The position numbers and the translations under genes were made by a program. From the NCBI GenBank assembly GCA_021771025.1, contig JAETPW010000010.1:1-64000 (forward strand): a DNA stretch of 64,000 nucleotides, written 5' to 3'. Positions within the stretch are counted from its first letter, which is position 1. The number at the start of each line of letters is the position of its first letter. Below are positions 18,232 to 27,447 of the stretch, piece after piece. Source of the stretch: Clostridiaceae bacterium (lineage in GTDB: Bacteria > Bacillota > Clostridia > TANB77 > CAG-508). A model generated the notes under the pieces. It was given only the letters and a program-made list of their open reading frames with translations. It made no database searches and was not told where the DNA came from.

Positions 18232-19089
18232 ATGGATAAATTAGAAGAAACCAAACAATTATTAAAAAAATATAAAATTAGAGCCAATAAAAGTCTAGGT
18301 CAAAATTTTTTAATTGACGGAAATGTGATAGAACAAATTATTACAGGAAGCGATATTTCCAAAGAAGATTTAGTAATAGAAATTGGACCAGGGCTTGGAA
18401 CATTAACAAATGAATTAATTCAAAGAGCTAAAAAAGTAATTGCTATTGAATTAGATCCCAAAATGATCACCATTTTGCAAGATCGTTTTAGCAAAGAAGA
18501 AAATTTTGAAATTATTTTCCAAGATGTTTTAACTTGTGATTTACAACAGATATTAAAACAAGAACAAGAAAAAACAAACTATTCATCCATAAAAGTAGTA
18601 GCCAACTTACCTTACTACATCACTACGCCTATTATGATGAAACTATTAGAAGAAAAGTTGCCACTAGCAAGTATCACTGTTATGATCCAAAAAGAAGTCG
18701 CAGAACGTTTAATTGCTATACCCGGAACAAAAAATGCAGGGGCTATTACGTATTCAATCTACTATTATGCGAAATCTGGCAAAATTTTAGAAGTACCAAA
18801 CTCTTGCTTTATCCCAGAACCGGAGGTCACTTCCGAAGTAATTCAATTACAAATTAGAGAAAAGCCAGCAGTAAAAACCAAAGATCCAAAAGTCATGTTT
18901 TCTATCATAAAAAGTGCATTTATGCAAAGAAGAAAAACACTAGTAAACGCATTAGTCAATACTAAGGTGTTTATCAATAAAGAAGAAGCAATGAAAATAT
19001 TTAATCAACTTGGTATTGAAGAAAAAGCAAGAGCAGAAGAAATCCCAATGGAAACCTATGCCAAAATGGCAGATTTGATTTTATCTTAG
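18232..19089 (+). CDS. ksgA: 16S rRNA dimethyladenosine transferase (285 aa)
   Basis: Dimethylates two adjacent adenosines near the 3' end of 16S rRNA. Motifs: KSLGQNFLIDGNV, SAM-binding VIEIGPGLGTLT, the acidic IELDPKM, QDVLTCD, and the catalytic NLPYYITTPI. The length is standard (about 285). It follows the Rpn gene by 34 bases, without a clear AGGAGG; GAAAGG at 18200 is the nearest weak site, so the exact start is slightly uncertain. Confidence 0.95.
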   Translation: MDKLEETKQLLKKYKIRANKSLGQNFLIDGNVIEQIITGSDISKEDLVIEIGPGLGTLTNELIQRAKKVIAIELDPKMITILQDRFSKEENFEIIFQDVLTCDLQQILKQEQEKTNYSSIKVVANLPYYITTPIMMKLLEEKLPLASITVMIQKEVAERLIAIPGTKNAGAITYSIYYYAKSGKILEVPNSCFIPEPEVTSEVIQLQIREKPAVKTKDPKVMFSIIKSAFMQRRKTLVNALVNTKVFINKEEAMKIFNQLGIEEKARAEEIPMETYAKMADLILS

Positions 19090-19118
19090 TTGCACTTAAC
19101 TAATTGATATGGTATAAT
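19090..19118 (+). promoter_or_regulatory. Sigma-A-type promoter for the sortase gene
   Basis: TTGCAC, 17-base spacer, TATAAT, directly after the ksgA stop codon. It leaves an untranslated leader of about 120 bases before the sortase. Confidence 0.6.
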
Positions 19119-19250
19119 AAAAAAGAAGGTTAAGCGTAATCTAGGTTATATAAAGCTAAGCAAAATTCGCTAGTTCTTAGCATTAGAAAACAGAAAAGAC
19201 CTACTTAAAAATGAACATAAGTTAGGAAAAATAAGATAAAGGAGGAGAAA

Positions 19251-20006
19251 ATGAATCAAATTTTAGTCACGAAAAAATTATACATTACCCCTGAACTAAA
19301 AAAGAAAAAAAAGATTTATAAATTCGATTTTATTTTATCGCTATTTTTAGTCTGTATTCTAGTCTCCTTCTATATATACGCTGAATACGATAGAACGAAA
19401 AGTGAAGAAGTATCTCAAACCATATTAGCCAATATGAATACACAAGAAGACAATGAGGATACTACAGTAGCTCAAAATAATGTATTGGTAGTGGTTTTTA
19501 ATGATCAAGAAGAACAAAAACAAGACGTTACTAAACAGCCAGCAATGACAAGCAAAGAAAACGATAAAAAACAAAAAGAGGTATATACTACGGCAAATGG
19601 ATATCGTTATACTTCAATAGCAAGTATTAGTATACCAAAAATAAACGTAAATTATCCTATTTTAGAAGGAGAGACTTCTACATTAGAAGAAACAGAAGCA
19701 TTGCTAAAAAACTCTCCCACTAAATTTTGGGGACCAGACCCAAATGAAGTAGGCAATTTTTGCATAGTAGGGCATAATTATCGAAATTCACGTTTTTTTA
19801 GTAAAGTACCAACCTTACAAATAGGAGACCAAATTCAGCTTACGACAGACAAAACCTTAACTTATGAAGTGTATGAAAAATATACCGTAGATCCTAGTGA
19901 TGTATCTTGTACCAGCCAAAAGACAAATGGAAAACGTGAAGTAACGTTAATTACTTGCACAGATGATAGTAAATTAAGGGTTATTGTCAAATGTAGAGAG
20001 GTATAA
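19251..20006 (+). CDS. Sortase, class D-like (251 aa)
   Basis: Membrane transpeptidase that anchors surface proteins or pilins. One N-terminal membrane helix (about 24-42), a low-complexity linker, then the sortase barrel from SIASISIPKINVNYPI. The catalytic histidine is in IVGHNYRNSRFF, the cysteine in TLITCTDD, and the arginine in KLRVIVKCR. TLxTC is typical of class D/E. AAAGGAGG precedes the ATG. No LPxTG substrate is encoded nearby, so its target is elsewhere. Confidence 0.9.
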   Translation: MNQILVTKKLYITPELKKKKKIYKFDFILSLFLVCILVSFYIYAEYDRTKSEEVSQTILANMNTQEDNEDTTVAQNNVLVVVFNDQEEQKQDVTKQPAMTSKENDKKQKEVYTTANGYRYTSIASISIPKINVNYPILEGETSTLEETEALLKNSPTKFWGPDPNEVGNFCIVGHNYRNSRFFSKVPTLQIGDQIQLTTDKTLTYEVYEKYTVDPSDVSCTSQKTNGKREVTLITCTDDSKLRVIVKCREV

Positions 20007-20088
20007 ATACGATTAGTTGTAGATAAATAAACCAAAAGAGAAATGTACGAGAAACAAAAACAAAACAAAGTCAGATAATCTACTTAAT

Positions 20089-20147
20089 GCAAAAAGAATC
20101 TTCTAAAAAGTAAAAATAAAATTACTTTTTGGCTGATTCTTTTTTCG
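20089..20147. terminator. Bidirectional terminator
   Basis: Nested inverted repeats AAAAAGAATC / GATTCTTTTT and AAAAAGTAA / TTACTTTTT lie between the convergent sortase and peptidase genes. Confidence 0.8.
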
Positions 20148-20151
20148 TTAC

Positions 20152-20841
20152 TTAATCAATCGTTGTACTCGTTCTTCCTGTTCCTACTACATTTTCTTGC
20201 AAAGAACGCCATGTGTTACAACCAACAATACCATCAGAGCTTAACCCTCTAGAACGTTGATAGGCAGTGACTGCATTTTGAGTAGCTGAACCAAAAATTC
20301 CATCTAAACCACCAGTGCGAAAACCTAATGTATTTAAGTCATCTTGAGCAATTAAAACATAGTTACTTAAACTACCACGGCGGAGAGTAGGAAATCCTCC
20401 TGTAGAACAAGCTGGTTTACCAAAACGTTTATCAAAATGCACCCAAGTAGGAGTAAGAGAAATAGGTTCTACGTAATACCATACACCAGAAGAATTAGCA
20501 CTATTCCATAAAGCTACTCTTCTACTAGGAGTTAATGTTTGCCCCACATCAAAAGCAACCCCGGCATAATGTTGACTCATATTTCCATGGCCACCTTCAT
20601 AGGGCCTTTTAAAAGCAAACCCAACCGAAATAGGGCTACCAAAAATATAACGCTGACTATTCCAGCTTTGCATCGTTCTTTTTGTTGTCCATAACGTATT
20701 TGATTGGCTCGATCCACGAAATTCACGAACTCTTAAAGTACCATTTGTATTATATGGCATTGGTTCGCTTTCTCCACGATAATATGTTTCCATACGATCA
20801 GTATCATTATTAAAAACAATAATTTTAGCCAAATCGATCAC
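20152..20841 (-). CDS. M15-family D-Ala-D-Ala carboxypeptidase-like protein with a peptidoglycan-binding domain (229 aa)
   Basis: The N-terminal domain has SQHYAGVAFDVGQ (HxxGxAxD zinc motif) and later TWVHFDKR (final WxH ligand), as in M15 peptidases that trim peptidoglycan stem peptides. The C-terminal 60 residues, LNTLGFRTGGLDGIFGSATQ and onward, are a PG_binding_1 domain. No signal peptide is visible, so export may be non-classical or it may act during spore or lysis processes. It is convergent with the sortase. The promoter side (20842-20890) has no clear boxes. Confidence 0.75.
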   Translation of the reverse strand: MIDLAKIIVFNNDTDRMETYYRGESEPMPYNTNGTLRVREFRGSSQSNTLWTTKRTMQSWNSQRYIFGSPISVGFAFKRPYEGGHGNMSQHYAGVAFDVGQTLTPSRRVALWNSANSSGVWYYVEPISLTPTWVHFDKRFGKPACSTGGFPTLRRGSLSNYVLIAQDDLNTLGFRTGGLDGIFGSATQNAVTAYQRSRGLSSDGIVGCNTWRSLQENVVGTGRTSTTID

Positions 20842-20899
20842 CCCAAATCATCTGTTTTTTTATATGATATGAGAGTAAAGAGGAAATGTTACTAGACTT

Positions 20900-20966
20900 A
20901 AATTTTATACCAAAGTAGCGCAAACTCCACCCCGTTAGCGCTGCTTTGGTATAAAATTTAGTAACA
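20900..20966. repeat. Intergenic palindrome
   Basis: TAAATTTTATACCAAAG and CTTTGGTATAAAATTTA are complementary, with inner GTAGCGC/GCGCTGC arms. It lies between the M15 gene and the next minus-strand gene. A second hairpin, AATAGAGAGGTG/CATCTCTCTATT at 20969-21000, is the terminator of the XRE gene. Confidence 0.65.
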
Positions 20967-21010
20967 AAAAATAGAGAGGTGATTAACATCTCTCTATTTT
21001 CTTTTTTGCC

Positions 21011-21388
21011 TTAAGAAAATTTTTTCTTTTCTTCTTTGGTTTGTAATTTGACTAGTTCATTAGCTAAACTACGAATAACACATTTATTATAGTCGTCTAA
21101 TTGAATATAATCTTGCATAAATTTTTGATCAAAAAGACTCGTGACCTGAGGAGAATCACACTCGATCAAATCATGAAATAAAAAATCTGAGTTAATTTTT
21201 AGTGCTTTACACAAATTTACAATGGTGGTAGCACTACCAAAAGCAATACCACGTTCTAATTGACTAATATAACGAGTAGAAAGTTGTAATTCCTCAGCTA
21301 ATTTTTCTTGCGTGTAATTGGTTTTGGATCTAGCTAATTTAATCTTTCGACCAATTGTTTTTCGCAGATATTTTTCGTTCTCGTCCAT
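21011..21388 (-). CDS. XRE-family helix-turn-helix regulator (125 aa)
   Basis: The DNA-binding domain occupies residues 12-70: RKIKLARSKTNYTQEKLAEE followed by STRYISQLERGIAFGSATTI. The tail holds a second short helical region. AAGGAGG lies five bases before ATG on the minus strand. It is divergent from mraZ, with about 220 bases between the starts, so it could control the division cluster or itself. It resembles the regulator at 475-837 in size and layout. Confidence 0.85.
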   Translation of the reverse strand: MDENEKYLRKTIGRKIKLARSKTNYTQEKLAEELQLSTRYISQLERGIAFGSATTIVNLCKALKINSDFLFHDLIECDSPQVTSLFDQKFMQDYIQLDDYNKCVIRSLANELVKLQTKEEKKKFS

Positions 21389-21522
21389 AATGTCCTCCTT
21401 AGAATATTCCTACTTGAAAGTATAGCAAGCGGTGGGACAAAAGAAAATGAACTATAAATGAGATTATTTTGAAGAATCATACGATTAGTTCGTGAAAAAA
21501 TAAAAAAAATTTGTAAAAGTAC

Positions 21523-21551
21523 TTGCAAAATTAAAAAAGTTATATTACAAT
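21523..21551 (+). promoter_or_regulatory. mraZ promoter
   Basis: TTGCAA, 17-base spacer, TACAAT. It sits immediately upstream of the MraZ operator repeats, so bound MraZ would block transcription start. Confidence 0.65.
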
Positions 21552-21558
21552 CTAATTG

Positions 21559-21598
21559 AAGTGGAGAAAAGTGGAACAAAGTGGTAGAAAGTGAAAAA
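21559..21598 (+). promoter_or_regulatory. MraZ operator: four tandem 10-bp repeats
   Basis: Four direct repeats at exact 10-base spacing: AAGTGGAGAA, AAGTGGAACA, AAGTGGTAGA, AAGTGAAAAA. MraZ proteins bind arrays of GTG-containing repeats at about one helical turn in their own promoter region, so this is the expected autoregulatory site of the division cluster. Confidence 0.85.
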
Positions 21599-21612
21599 GG
21601 GGTGAAGATCAA

Positions 21613-22038
21613 TTGCTAATGGGAGAATATGAGCATTCTCTAGATGTGAAGGGAAGACTCATCATGCCAGCAAAATTAAGACAAGACATTGGAGATAAAT
21701 TCATCTTAACCAAAGGATTAGATGGATGCTTATTTGCGTTTTCTTCCCCAGAGTGGCTCAACTTTGAAGAAAAATTAAAAGCCTTACCGCTTTCCGACAA
21801 AAACGCCAGAAACTTTGTGAGATTTTTTCTATCAGGAGCAACAGAATGTGAAATTGACAAACAAGGAAGATTTTTAATTCCTAACAATTTAAGAGAAGCA
21901 GCAAAATTAGAAAAAGAAGTAGTTATCATTGGAGTAGGAACACGATTAGAAATATGGAATAAACAAACATGGCAAACCTGTGATGAAGCAATATCAGCTG
22001 ATGAAATTGCGGAAAACATGACAATGCTTGGTATATAA
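21613..22038 (+). CDS. mraZ: Transcriptional regulator MraZ (141 aa)
   Basis: Two SpoVT/AbrB-like repeats: [22 protein letters not shown] in the first half and [20 protein letters not shown] in the second, each with the DxKGRxxxP signature. It forms a ring that binds tandem repeats upstream of its operon. TTG 21613 is chosen because AAAGGGGTGA precedes it and the family normally begins M(L/F)MGEY. It is the first gene of the division and cell-wall cluster. Confidence 0.95.
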   Translation: MLMGEYEHSLDVKGRLIMPAKLRQDIGDKFILTKGLDGCLFAFSSPEWLNFEEKLKALPLSDKNARNFVRFFLSGATECEIDKQGRFLIPNNLREAAKLEKEVVIIGVGTRLEIWNKQTWQTCDEAISADEIAENMTMLGI

Positions 22039-22498
22039 CTTTTAAAAAAGTTTATATAGCTACTAAAGATAAAAAAACAAAGGACAAGCTTACGAAAGAA
22101 AACAAGAAAAACGCAAAAGATAATTTTACGAAAGAAAAATAAACAAAAGAATCCAAAACACTAAAGATAAAAAGCGAAAGATAAAAACGCTAAAGAAAAA
22201 TAAGTTACCAAAGAAAAATGTACCAAAGAAAAAAGTACAAAAGAAACAAACCAAAGAAAAAAATGCCAAAGGAAATGGCACAAAAGAAACAAACCAAAGA
22301 AAAAATAACCAAAGAAAATGGAACAAAAGAAATATGCTAAAGAAAAAATAGCCAAAGAAAATGGCACAAAAGAAGCTAACCCAAGAAAATAATACAAAAG
22401 TACTACCAAAAAACCAAAAGAAGAATAAACAAAACGATAAATCAGCTGGTAAAATCTTTGTACCAGCTGAAATTGATGATTAGACAGAAGGTGAAAAC
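22039..22498. other. Long A-rich, repeat-like spacer between mraZ and rsmH
   Basis: 460 bases built of imperfect iterations of (A)CCAAAGAAAA(A) and GGCACAAAAGAA. I see no start codon with a binding site and a conserved product. Near the end, TCAGCTGGT and ACCAGCTGA (22441-22470) form a hairpin just before the rsmH ribosome binding site. Purine-rich spacers occur elsewhere in the window, but this one is the most repetitive. Confidence 0.6.
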
Positions 22499-23440
22499 TT
22501 GGAATTTAAACACAAACCAGTGATGCTAAAAGAATGTCTAGATGGGCTAAACATCAAATCAGAAGGAATATACGTAGATGGAACTTTGGGTGGAGCAGGG
22601 CATAGCAAAGAAATAGCAAAACAATTACATCAAACAGGAAAATTAATTGGCATAGATCGTGATGAAGAAGCACTTTGTGCTGCTAAACGAAACTTAGCCG
22701 AGTATACTAACATCATTTACATTCACGGAAATCACGATGAAATAAAATCGATCCTAAAAGAACAAAATATCCAGCAAGTAGATGGAATCCTATTAGATCT
22801 TGGAGTATCATCCTATCAACTAGACGAAAGAAACCGAGGGTTTAGCTATTTAGGAGAAAATGAATTAGACATGAGGATGGACAAAACACAAAACCTAACC
22901 GCTAAACAAGTGATTAATGAGTATCCAGAAGAAACGCTAGCAAATATTATTTTCCGCTATGGAGAAGAACGATTTTCTAGGCAAATAGCCAAAACAATTT
23001 GCCTTGCTAGAAAAAATCAAGAAATTAGAACGACAAAAGAACTTGTTCAAATCATAGAAAAATCAATTCCTAAAGCAAAACAAAAAGATGGGCATCCAGC
23101 CAAAAGAACATTTCAAGCCATACGCATTGAAGTCAACAATGAAATTGAACCATTAACCAAAACTATTTTAGACAGCATAGATTGCCTAGCCCCAGAGGGA
23201 AGATTGTGTGTTATCACATTTCACTCCTTAGAAGATAGGGCAGTAAAACAAGCAATGATAGAAGCAAAAGGGAATTGTACTTGCCCAAGTGACCTTCCCT
23301 ACTGCATATGCAAGGCAAAATCATTAGGGACGATCATAACCAAAAAACCAATCGTAGCTAGCCAGAAAGAACAAGAAGAAAATGCAAGAAGCAAAAGTGC
23401 AAAACTACGTATATTTGAGAAAAAAGAAATAAACGAATAA
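22499..23440 (+). CDS. rsmH: 16S rRNA (cytosine-1402-N4)-methyltransferase (313 aa)
   Basis: Methylates N4 of C1402 in the ribosomal decoding centre. It starts FKHKPVMLKECLDGL, then SAM-binding VDGTLGGAGHSKEI, the IDRDEEAL acidic loop, DGILLDLGVSSYQLD, NELDMRMD and the C-terminal ITFHSLEDRAVKQ. The length is standard. TTG 22499 is used, with AGAAGGTG ahead. It lies in its usual place after mraZ. Confidence 0.95.
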   Translation: MEFKHKPVMLKECLDGLNIKSEGIYVDGTLGGAGHSKEIAKQLHQTGKLIGIDRDEEALCAAKRNLAEYTNIIYIHGNHDEIKSILKEQNIQQVDGILLDLGVSSYQLDERNRGFSYLGENELDMRMDKTQNLTAKQVINEYPEETLANIIFRYGEERFSRQIAKTICLARKNQEIRTTKELVQIIEKSIPKAKQKDGHPAKRTFQAIRIEVNNEIEPLTKTILDSIDCLAPEGRLCVITFHSLEDRAVKQAMIEAKGNCTCPSDLPYCICKAKSLGTIITKKPIVASQKEQEENARSKSAKLRIFEKKEINE

Positions 23441-23517
23441 AGAAAGATAAAATAGAGATAGAAAAATAAAATAGCTAAAGAAAATAAGAAAAACAAGAGA
23501 AAAAGGAGGTGATAACA

Positions 23518-24030
23518 ATGGCAAAAACAGGGTATCAATATGGAACCAGCCCCAGAAAAATAGAGCCAGAAGTAAGAAGAAATCCCAAAACACAAAAGGC
23601 AAAGCAAAAGAAAAAAATTCATATTGTGGAAGACAAACCAAGACAAGAAGTAAAACTATCTAAAGAACAAAGAAAAAGACAAAAAAAATTAACACTGGCA
23701 GCAATAGGTATTTTTGCTATCTTACTAGCCATTAGTTATCAAAACTCCCAGATCAACGTAAAGTTTAACGAAATGCAAACCCAAAAAAAACAATTAGCAT
23801 CATTACAAAAAGAAAATGAGCAATTAAAAGTAAATATAGAAAATAGTTTAAATTTAAACAATATAGAAAAAGAAGCCAAAGAACAACTTGGGATGCAAAA
23901 ATTAACGAACAAACAAACCGTTTACGTTAGTCTTCCCAAAAAAGACTACGTAGAATCAGCCTCTGAAAAAGTCATACTAGAAGAAAAGAAAAACTGGTTC
24001 GAGCAATTATGGGAAAAGATGATGAAATAA
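23518..24030 (+). CDS. ftsL: FtsL/DivIC-like cell division protein (170 aa)
   Basis: A bitopic septum protein: a basic cytoplasmic half (residues 1-60), a single membrane helix (LTLAAIGIFAILLAI), then a coiled coil (FNEMQTQKKQLASLQKENEQL) ending in EAKEQLGMQKL, the usual FtsL/DivIC ending. Sequence conservation in this family is low; the identification rests on layout and position between rsmH and a class B PBP. ATG 23518 follows AGGAGG by eight bases. Confidence 0.8.
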   Translation: MAKTGYQYGTSPRKIEPEVRRNPKTQKAKQKKKIHIVEDKPRQEVKLSKEQRKRQKKLTLAAIGIFAILLAISYQNSQINVKFNEMQTQKKQLASLQKENEQLKVNIENSLNLNNIEKEAKEQLGMQKLTNKQTVYVSLPKKDYVESASEKVILEEKKNWFEQLWEKMMK

Positions 24031-24040
24031 GAATAATCCA

Positions 24041-24075
24041 AAAACACCTCTAATAAATATCATTAGAGGTGTTTT
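24041..24075 (+). promoter_or_regulatory. Terminator-like hairpin that contains the spoVD Shine-Dalgarno sequence
   Basis: AAAACACCTCTAAT pairs perfectly with ATTAGAGGTGTTTT across a seven-base loop and is followed by TTTT and the ATG at 24079. The only Shine-Dalgarno candidate, GAGGTG (24066-24071), lies in the 3' arm. The same sequence can thus terminate transcription after ftsL or hide the ribosome binding site of the next gene. Confidence 0.8.
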
Positions 24076-24078
24076 TTT

Positions 24079-26079
24079 ATGATGACTACTAAATTATCGA
24101 CAAAAAAGAGAATGAGAACGATTTTACTCATCAGTTTTTGCATTTTTACTTTACTCATTGGCAGAATTGGTTTTATTCAATTAGCACAAGGAAGTGAACT
24201 AGCCAGTATGGCTTATGAGCAACAGACATTAGATAGAACCATTAACCCAAAAAGAGGGACAATTTATGATGCAACTGGTAAAAATATTTTAGCCATCAGT
24301 AGTACAGTAGAAACAGTAACCGTTAACCCAGGAAATATTGCTAAAGAAGATAAAGAAAAAGTAGCCAGAAAACTGACCGAATTATTTGAATTAGATTACG
24401 AAAAAACACTAAAAAAAGTAACAAAACGCAGTTCTATCGAAACAATAGCCAAAAAAGTAGAAAAAGAGAAAACAGATCAATTACGCATTTGGATGCAAGA
24501 AAATAACATCTCTTCTGGAATCAATATAGATGAAGATACCAAACGATATTACCCAAACAACAATCTAGCTGCTCAAATTATCGGATTTTGTGGGAGTGAT
24601 AATCAAGGGTTAGACGGAATTGAAGCTAAATACGAAAAACAATTAGCAGGAACTAAAGGAGCCATCAAAAGACACACAGACGCTAAAGGAGGAGAAATTG
24701 GAGAAGAAGGAGAAAGCTACGTAGCAGCAGTAGATGGAAACGATTTAATTTTATCGATTGATATGAATGTACAATCTATGGTAGAAAAATACTTAAAAGA
24801 AGCCTGCATTGATAATCAATGTACAGATGGAGGAAACATTGTGATCATGAACCCAAAAACAGGAGACATTTTAGCTATGGCAACCTACCCAGATTACAAT
24901 TTAAACGATCCTTATAGTGCCTATACAGAGGAATTAAAAGGAATTTGGGATACCGTAGATCAAGCAGAAAAAAATAAAAGTCTACAGGCGGTATGGAGAA
25001 ATAAAGCAATTAGTGATACCTATGAACCAGGGTCAACATTCAAAACCATAACAGCTTCAGCCTCACTAGAAGAGGGAATTGTTACCGATATTGATAAACA
25101 AGGAGAATTCTGTTGTACAGGAGGAATTGAAGTAGCAGGAGTACGTATTAAATGTTGGCGTTACTATAGACCACATGGACCAGAAAGCCTAAGGCAAGCA
25201 CTCATGAATTCTTGCAATCCAATTTTTATCGGATTAGGACAAAAAATGGGAGTTCATACCTATTACAGTTACTTACAAAAATTTGGTCTATTAGAAAAAA
25301 CAGGAGTTGATTTACCAGGAGAAGCAGGAAGTATTTTTCTAGCTGAAAATAAAGCAGGCCCAGTAGAACTTGCCACCATTAGTTTTGGGCAAAGATTTGA
25401 AATTACTCCGCTTCAATTAGTAACAGCAGTATCTGCTATAGCTAATGGAGGAAATTTAATTCAGCCACGAGTGGTAAAAGCCACAGTAGATAGTAAAACA
25501 GGAGAAAAGACAGAAGTTCCCGTAAAAACAAAAAGTACAGTGATCTCTAAAGAAACGTCAGAAAAAGTATTAAGCATGATGGAATCAGTAGTAGCCGAAG
25601 GAACTGGAAAAAATGCCAAAGTAGCTGGATACAGAATAGGGGGAAAAACAGGAACATCAGAAGATGGAGTAAATACCAATAAATACGTAACTTCCTTTTT
25701 AGGAGTAGCACCAATAGAAGATCCACAAGTCGTTATGCTAATAACGCTATACAATCCAACAGGAGAAGGAGGGCACCAAGGAGGAGGGGTTGCAGCACCA
25801 GTAGGAGGTGAAGTGTTTAGCGAGATTTTACCCTATTTAGAAATAAATCAAGGAAATCAAGATGAAATAGAGCAGGTAGAAGAAATAGAAGTACCAGACC
25901 TAATGGAAAAAAGTATTCAAGAAGCAGAAAAAATAACCAAAGAAAATGGCTTAACATTAGTCATTGAAAATGAACCAGAAGAATTAGACAAAGAAAATCA
26001 AATAGTAATTCAGCAAACTCCACAGGCTGGGATAAAAATTAAGAAGGGAAATAAAGTATATATTAAGTTTCAGGAATAA
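24079..26079 (+). CDS. spoVD: Class B penicillin-binding protein with one PASTA domain, SpoVD-like (666 aa)
   Basis: A transpeptidase of septal or spore-cortex peptidoglycan. One N-terminal membrane helix (ILLISFCIFTLLIGRIG), dimerisation domain, then the catalytic motifs EPGSTFK, NSCNP and GGKTGTS, and a single C-terminal PASTA repeat starting EVPDLMEKS. One PASTA and position before murE match B. subtilis SpoVD, which makes cortex with SpoVE; a vegetative FtsI role cannot be excluded. Its start codon follows a terminator-like hairpin that buries the ribosome binding site. It has no CGG codon. Confidence 0.88.
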   Translation: MMTTKLSTKKRMRTILLISFCIFTLLIGRIGFIQLAQGSELASMAYEQQTLDRTINPKRGTIYDATGKNILAISSTVETVTVNPGNIAKEDKEKVARKLTELFELDYEKTLKKVTKRSSIETIAKKVEKEKTDQLRIWMQENNISSGINIDEDTKRYYPNNNLAAQIIGFCGSDNQGLDGIEAKYEKQLAGTKGAIKRHTDAKGGEIGEEGESYVAAVDGNDLILSIDMNVQSMVEKYLKEACIDNQCTDGGNIVIMNPKTGDILAMATYPDYNLNDPYSAYTEELKGIWDTVDQAEKNKSLQAVWRNKAISDTYEPGSTFKTITASASLEEGIVTDIDKQGEFCCTGGIEVAGVRIKCWRYYRPHGPESLRQALMNSCNPIFIGLGQKMGVHTYYSYLQKFGLLEKTGVDLPGEAGSIFLAENKAGPVELATISFGQRFEITPLQLVTAVSAIANGGNLIQPRVVKATVDSKTGEKTEVPVKTKSTVISKETSEKVLSMMESVVAEGTGKNAKVAGYRIGGKTGTSEDGVNTNKYVTSFLGVAPIEDPQVVMLITLYNPTGEGGHQGGGVAAPVGGEVFSEILPYLEINQGNQDEIEQVEEIEVPDLMEKSIQEAEKITKENGLTLVIENEPEELDKENQIVIQQTPQAGIKIKKGNKVYIKFQE

Positions 26080-26152
26080 AGAAGGGCGCCCCATATAGGA
26101 TGTGAAAAACATCATAGGCTACAACATACCCAATAATTAACTTTAATAAGAA

Positions 26153-26190
26153 AAAACATTAGAATAGTTAATATTCTAATGTTTTTTCTT
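26153..26190 (+). terminator. Intrinsic terminator after spoVD
   Basis: AAAACATTAGAAT pairs with ATTCTAATGTTTT across GTTAAT-type loop bases, followed by TTCTTTTT. It separates spoVD from the glycosyltransferase insert. Confidence 0.85.
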
Positions 26191-26249
26191 TTTCTATCAC
26201 TTGGCTAATTGTTCACGAACTTAATATCCATCTTATCACTACCCATAAA

Positions 26250-26388
26250 GATGAAATCATGAAAGACTTAGAAGAATTATTTAAAATCATAAAAAATGCC
26301 AGAAGGAAAAGAGGAAAAATATTTTATTCATTGTTTAACAGAAGTGAGAGATAAATATGCAGAAATGGGAGAAAAGAATTTAGCTTAG
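26250..26388 (+). pseudogene. Possible decayed gene fragment
   Basis: Two overlapping frames are protein-like: HKDEIMKDLEELFKIIKN, then, after a shift near 26296, MPEGKEEKYFIHCLTEVRD and on to TAG 26386. There is no ribosome binding site, and no CGG at the shift. I do not recognise the family. It is probably a remnant of a small gene. Confidence 0.3.
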
Positions 26389-26423
26389 TAAAAACGATAA
26401 GAAAAAGGATAAAAATTTGAAAG

Positions 26424-26452
26424 TTGAAAAAAATAAAAAAATATGTTAAACT
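26424..26452 (+). promoter_or_regulatory. Possible promoter of the glycosyltransferase operon
   Basis: TTGAAA, 17-base spacer, TAAACT. Plausible but in an A/T-rich context where such matches arise by chance. Confidence 0.35.
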
Positions 26453-26565
26453 AATACTTAACCAATTAATTGCAACAGAAAAAAGTCGAAAAATAATTTT
26501 CACTTAACTCTTTAAACAAACCTTAACAGTTAATTGATATAGTAAAAGGAGGAATATAAATAGTG

Positions 26566-27447
26566 ATGACAAAGACAAGATTTACCATAGCGATTATATC
26601 CTATAATATTGAAAAATACGTTGGAAGAGCGATAGAAAGCGTATTAAATCAAAGCTTTCAAAATTATGAAATCCTAGTAGTAGATGATTGTTCAAGTGAC
26701 AATACAAAACAAGAGATTAGCAAATACAAAAATCATCAAATACAAGTATTAACAACAAAAGCCAATACAGGAACAGCAGGTGGACCTAGAAATGTAGCGA
26801 TAGAAAAGGCAAAAGGTGAATATATTTTATTCTTAGACGGTGATGATACATTATATGACAATCATACGCTAGAGAAAATTGATAAAGCAATAGGAGAAGA
26901 AAAACCAGATATTGTTTATTTAGGTTTTGAAGACATTGGACAAGGAAACAAAGAAAGAATCTCTGATGAAAAAAACTCAAGCAAAAAACAAAGAATACTA
27001 TGTGATTTAACCTTTTCCGTATCTAGTAGGTGTTGGAAAAGAGACTTTTTAATGGAAAAAGAGATAAAATTTGTTGAAGGAATGTATTATGAAGATGAAG
27101 TATATTGCTTAAAAGCAACCATATTAGCAGAAAACACCAAATACGCTACCATAAAGGTATTTAAATACTACAGAAATAGAGAAGGAAGCGTCATGTCTAA
27201 ACCAACCATAAAAAAATGCTCAGACTGGTATAGAATGTTAGCCGAAGTAGTAGATCTATATCAAATAACACCTGACGAATATAAACCATACTTATTAAGT
27301 TTCATCAAAAACGAAAATGAAACAATTCCTGCTAGAATTGGAGCAATATTAAAGGCTCTTGAAAATGATGAAGAAATAAAATTATTACCCAAAAGGAATT
27401 ATCCGTTTAGGAGGTTTTTTGATGAAAACGAAAATTTTTCTAGTTAG
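26566..27447 (+). CDS. Family 2 glycosyltransferase (293 aa)
   Basis: GT-A fold: FTIAIISYNIEKYVGRAIESVL, EILVVDDCSSDNT (nucleotide-sugar site), a GGPRNVAIEKA segment and the LFLDGDDTLYD metal motif (DxD). The C-terminal third is variable and probably binds the acceptor. ATG 26566 is taken with AAAGGAGG upstream; GTG 26563 is equally possible. It overlaps the next gene by 26 bases. It sits inside the cell-wall cluster between spoVD and murE, so a wall-polymer or capsule substrate is plausible. Confidence 0.85.
   Translation: MTKTRFTIAIISYNIEKYVGRAIESVLNQSFQNYEILVVDDCSSDNTKQEISKYKNHQIQVLTTKANTGTAGGPRNVAIEKAKGEYILFLDGDDTLYDNHTLEKIDKAIGEEKPDIVYLGFEDIGQGNKERISDEKNSSKKQRILCDLTFSVSSRCWKRDFLMEKEIKFVEGMYYEDEVYCLKATILAENTKYATIKVFKYYRNREGSVMSKPTIKKCSDWYRMLAEVVDLYQITPDEYKPYLLSFIKNENETIPARIGAILKALENDEEIKLLPKRNYPFRRFFDENENFSS

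Noticed and set aside
22039..22498. Coding sequence in the A-rich spacer between mraZ and rsmH
   Set aside because: The only long frames are on the opposite strand and give phenylalanine/leucine-rich low-complexity products that reflect the A-rich iterations.
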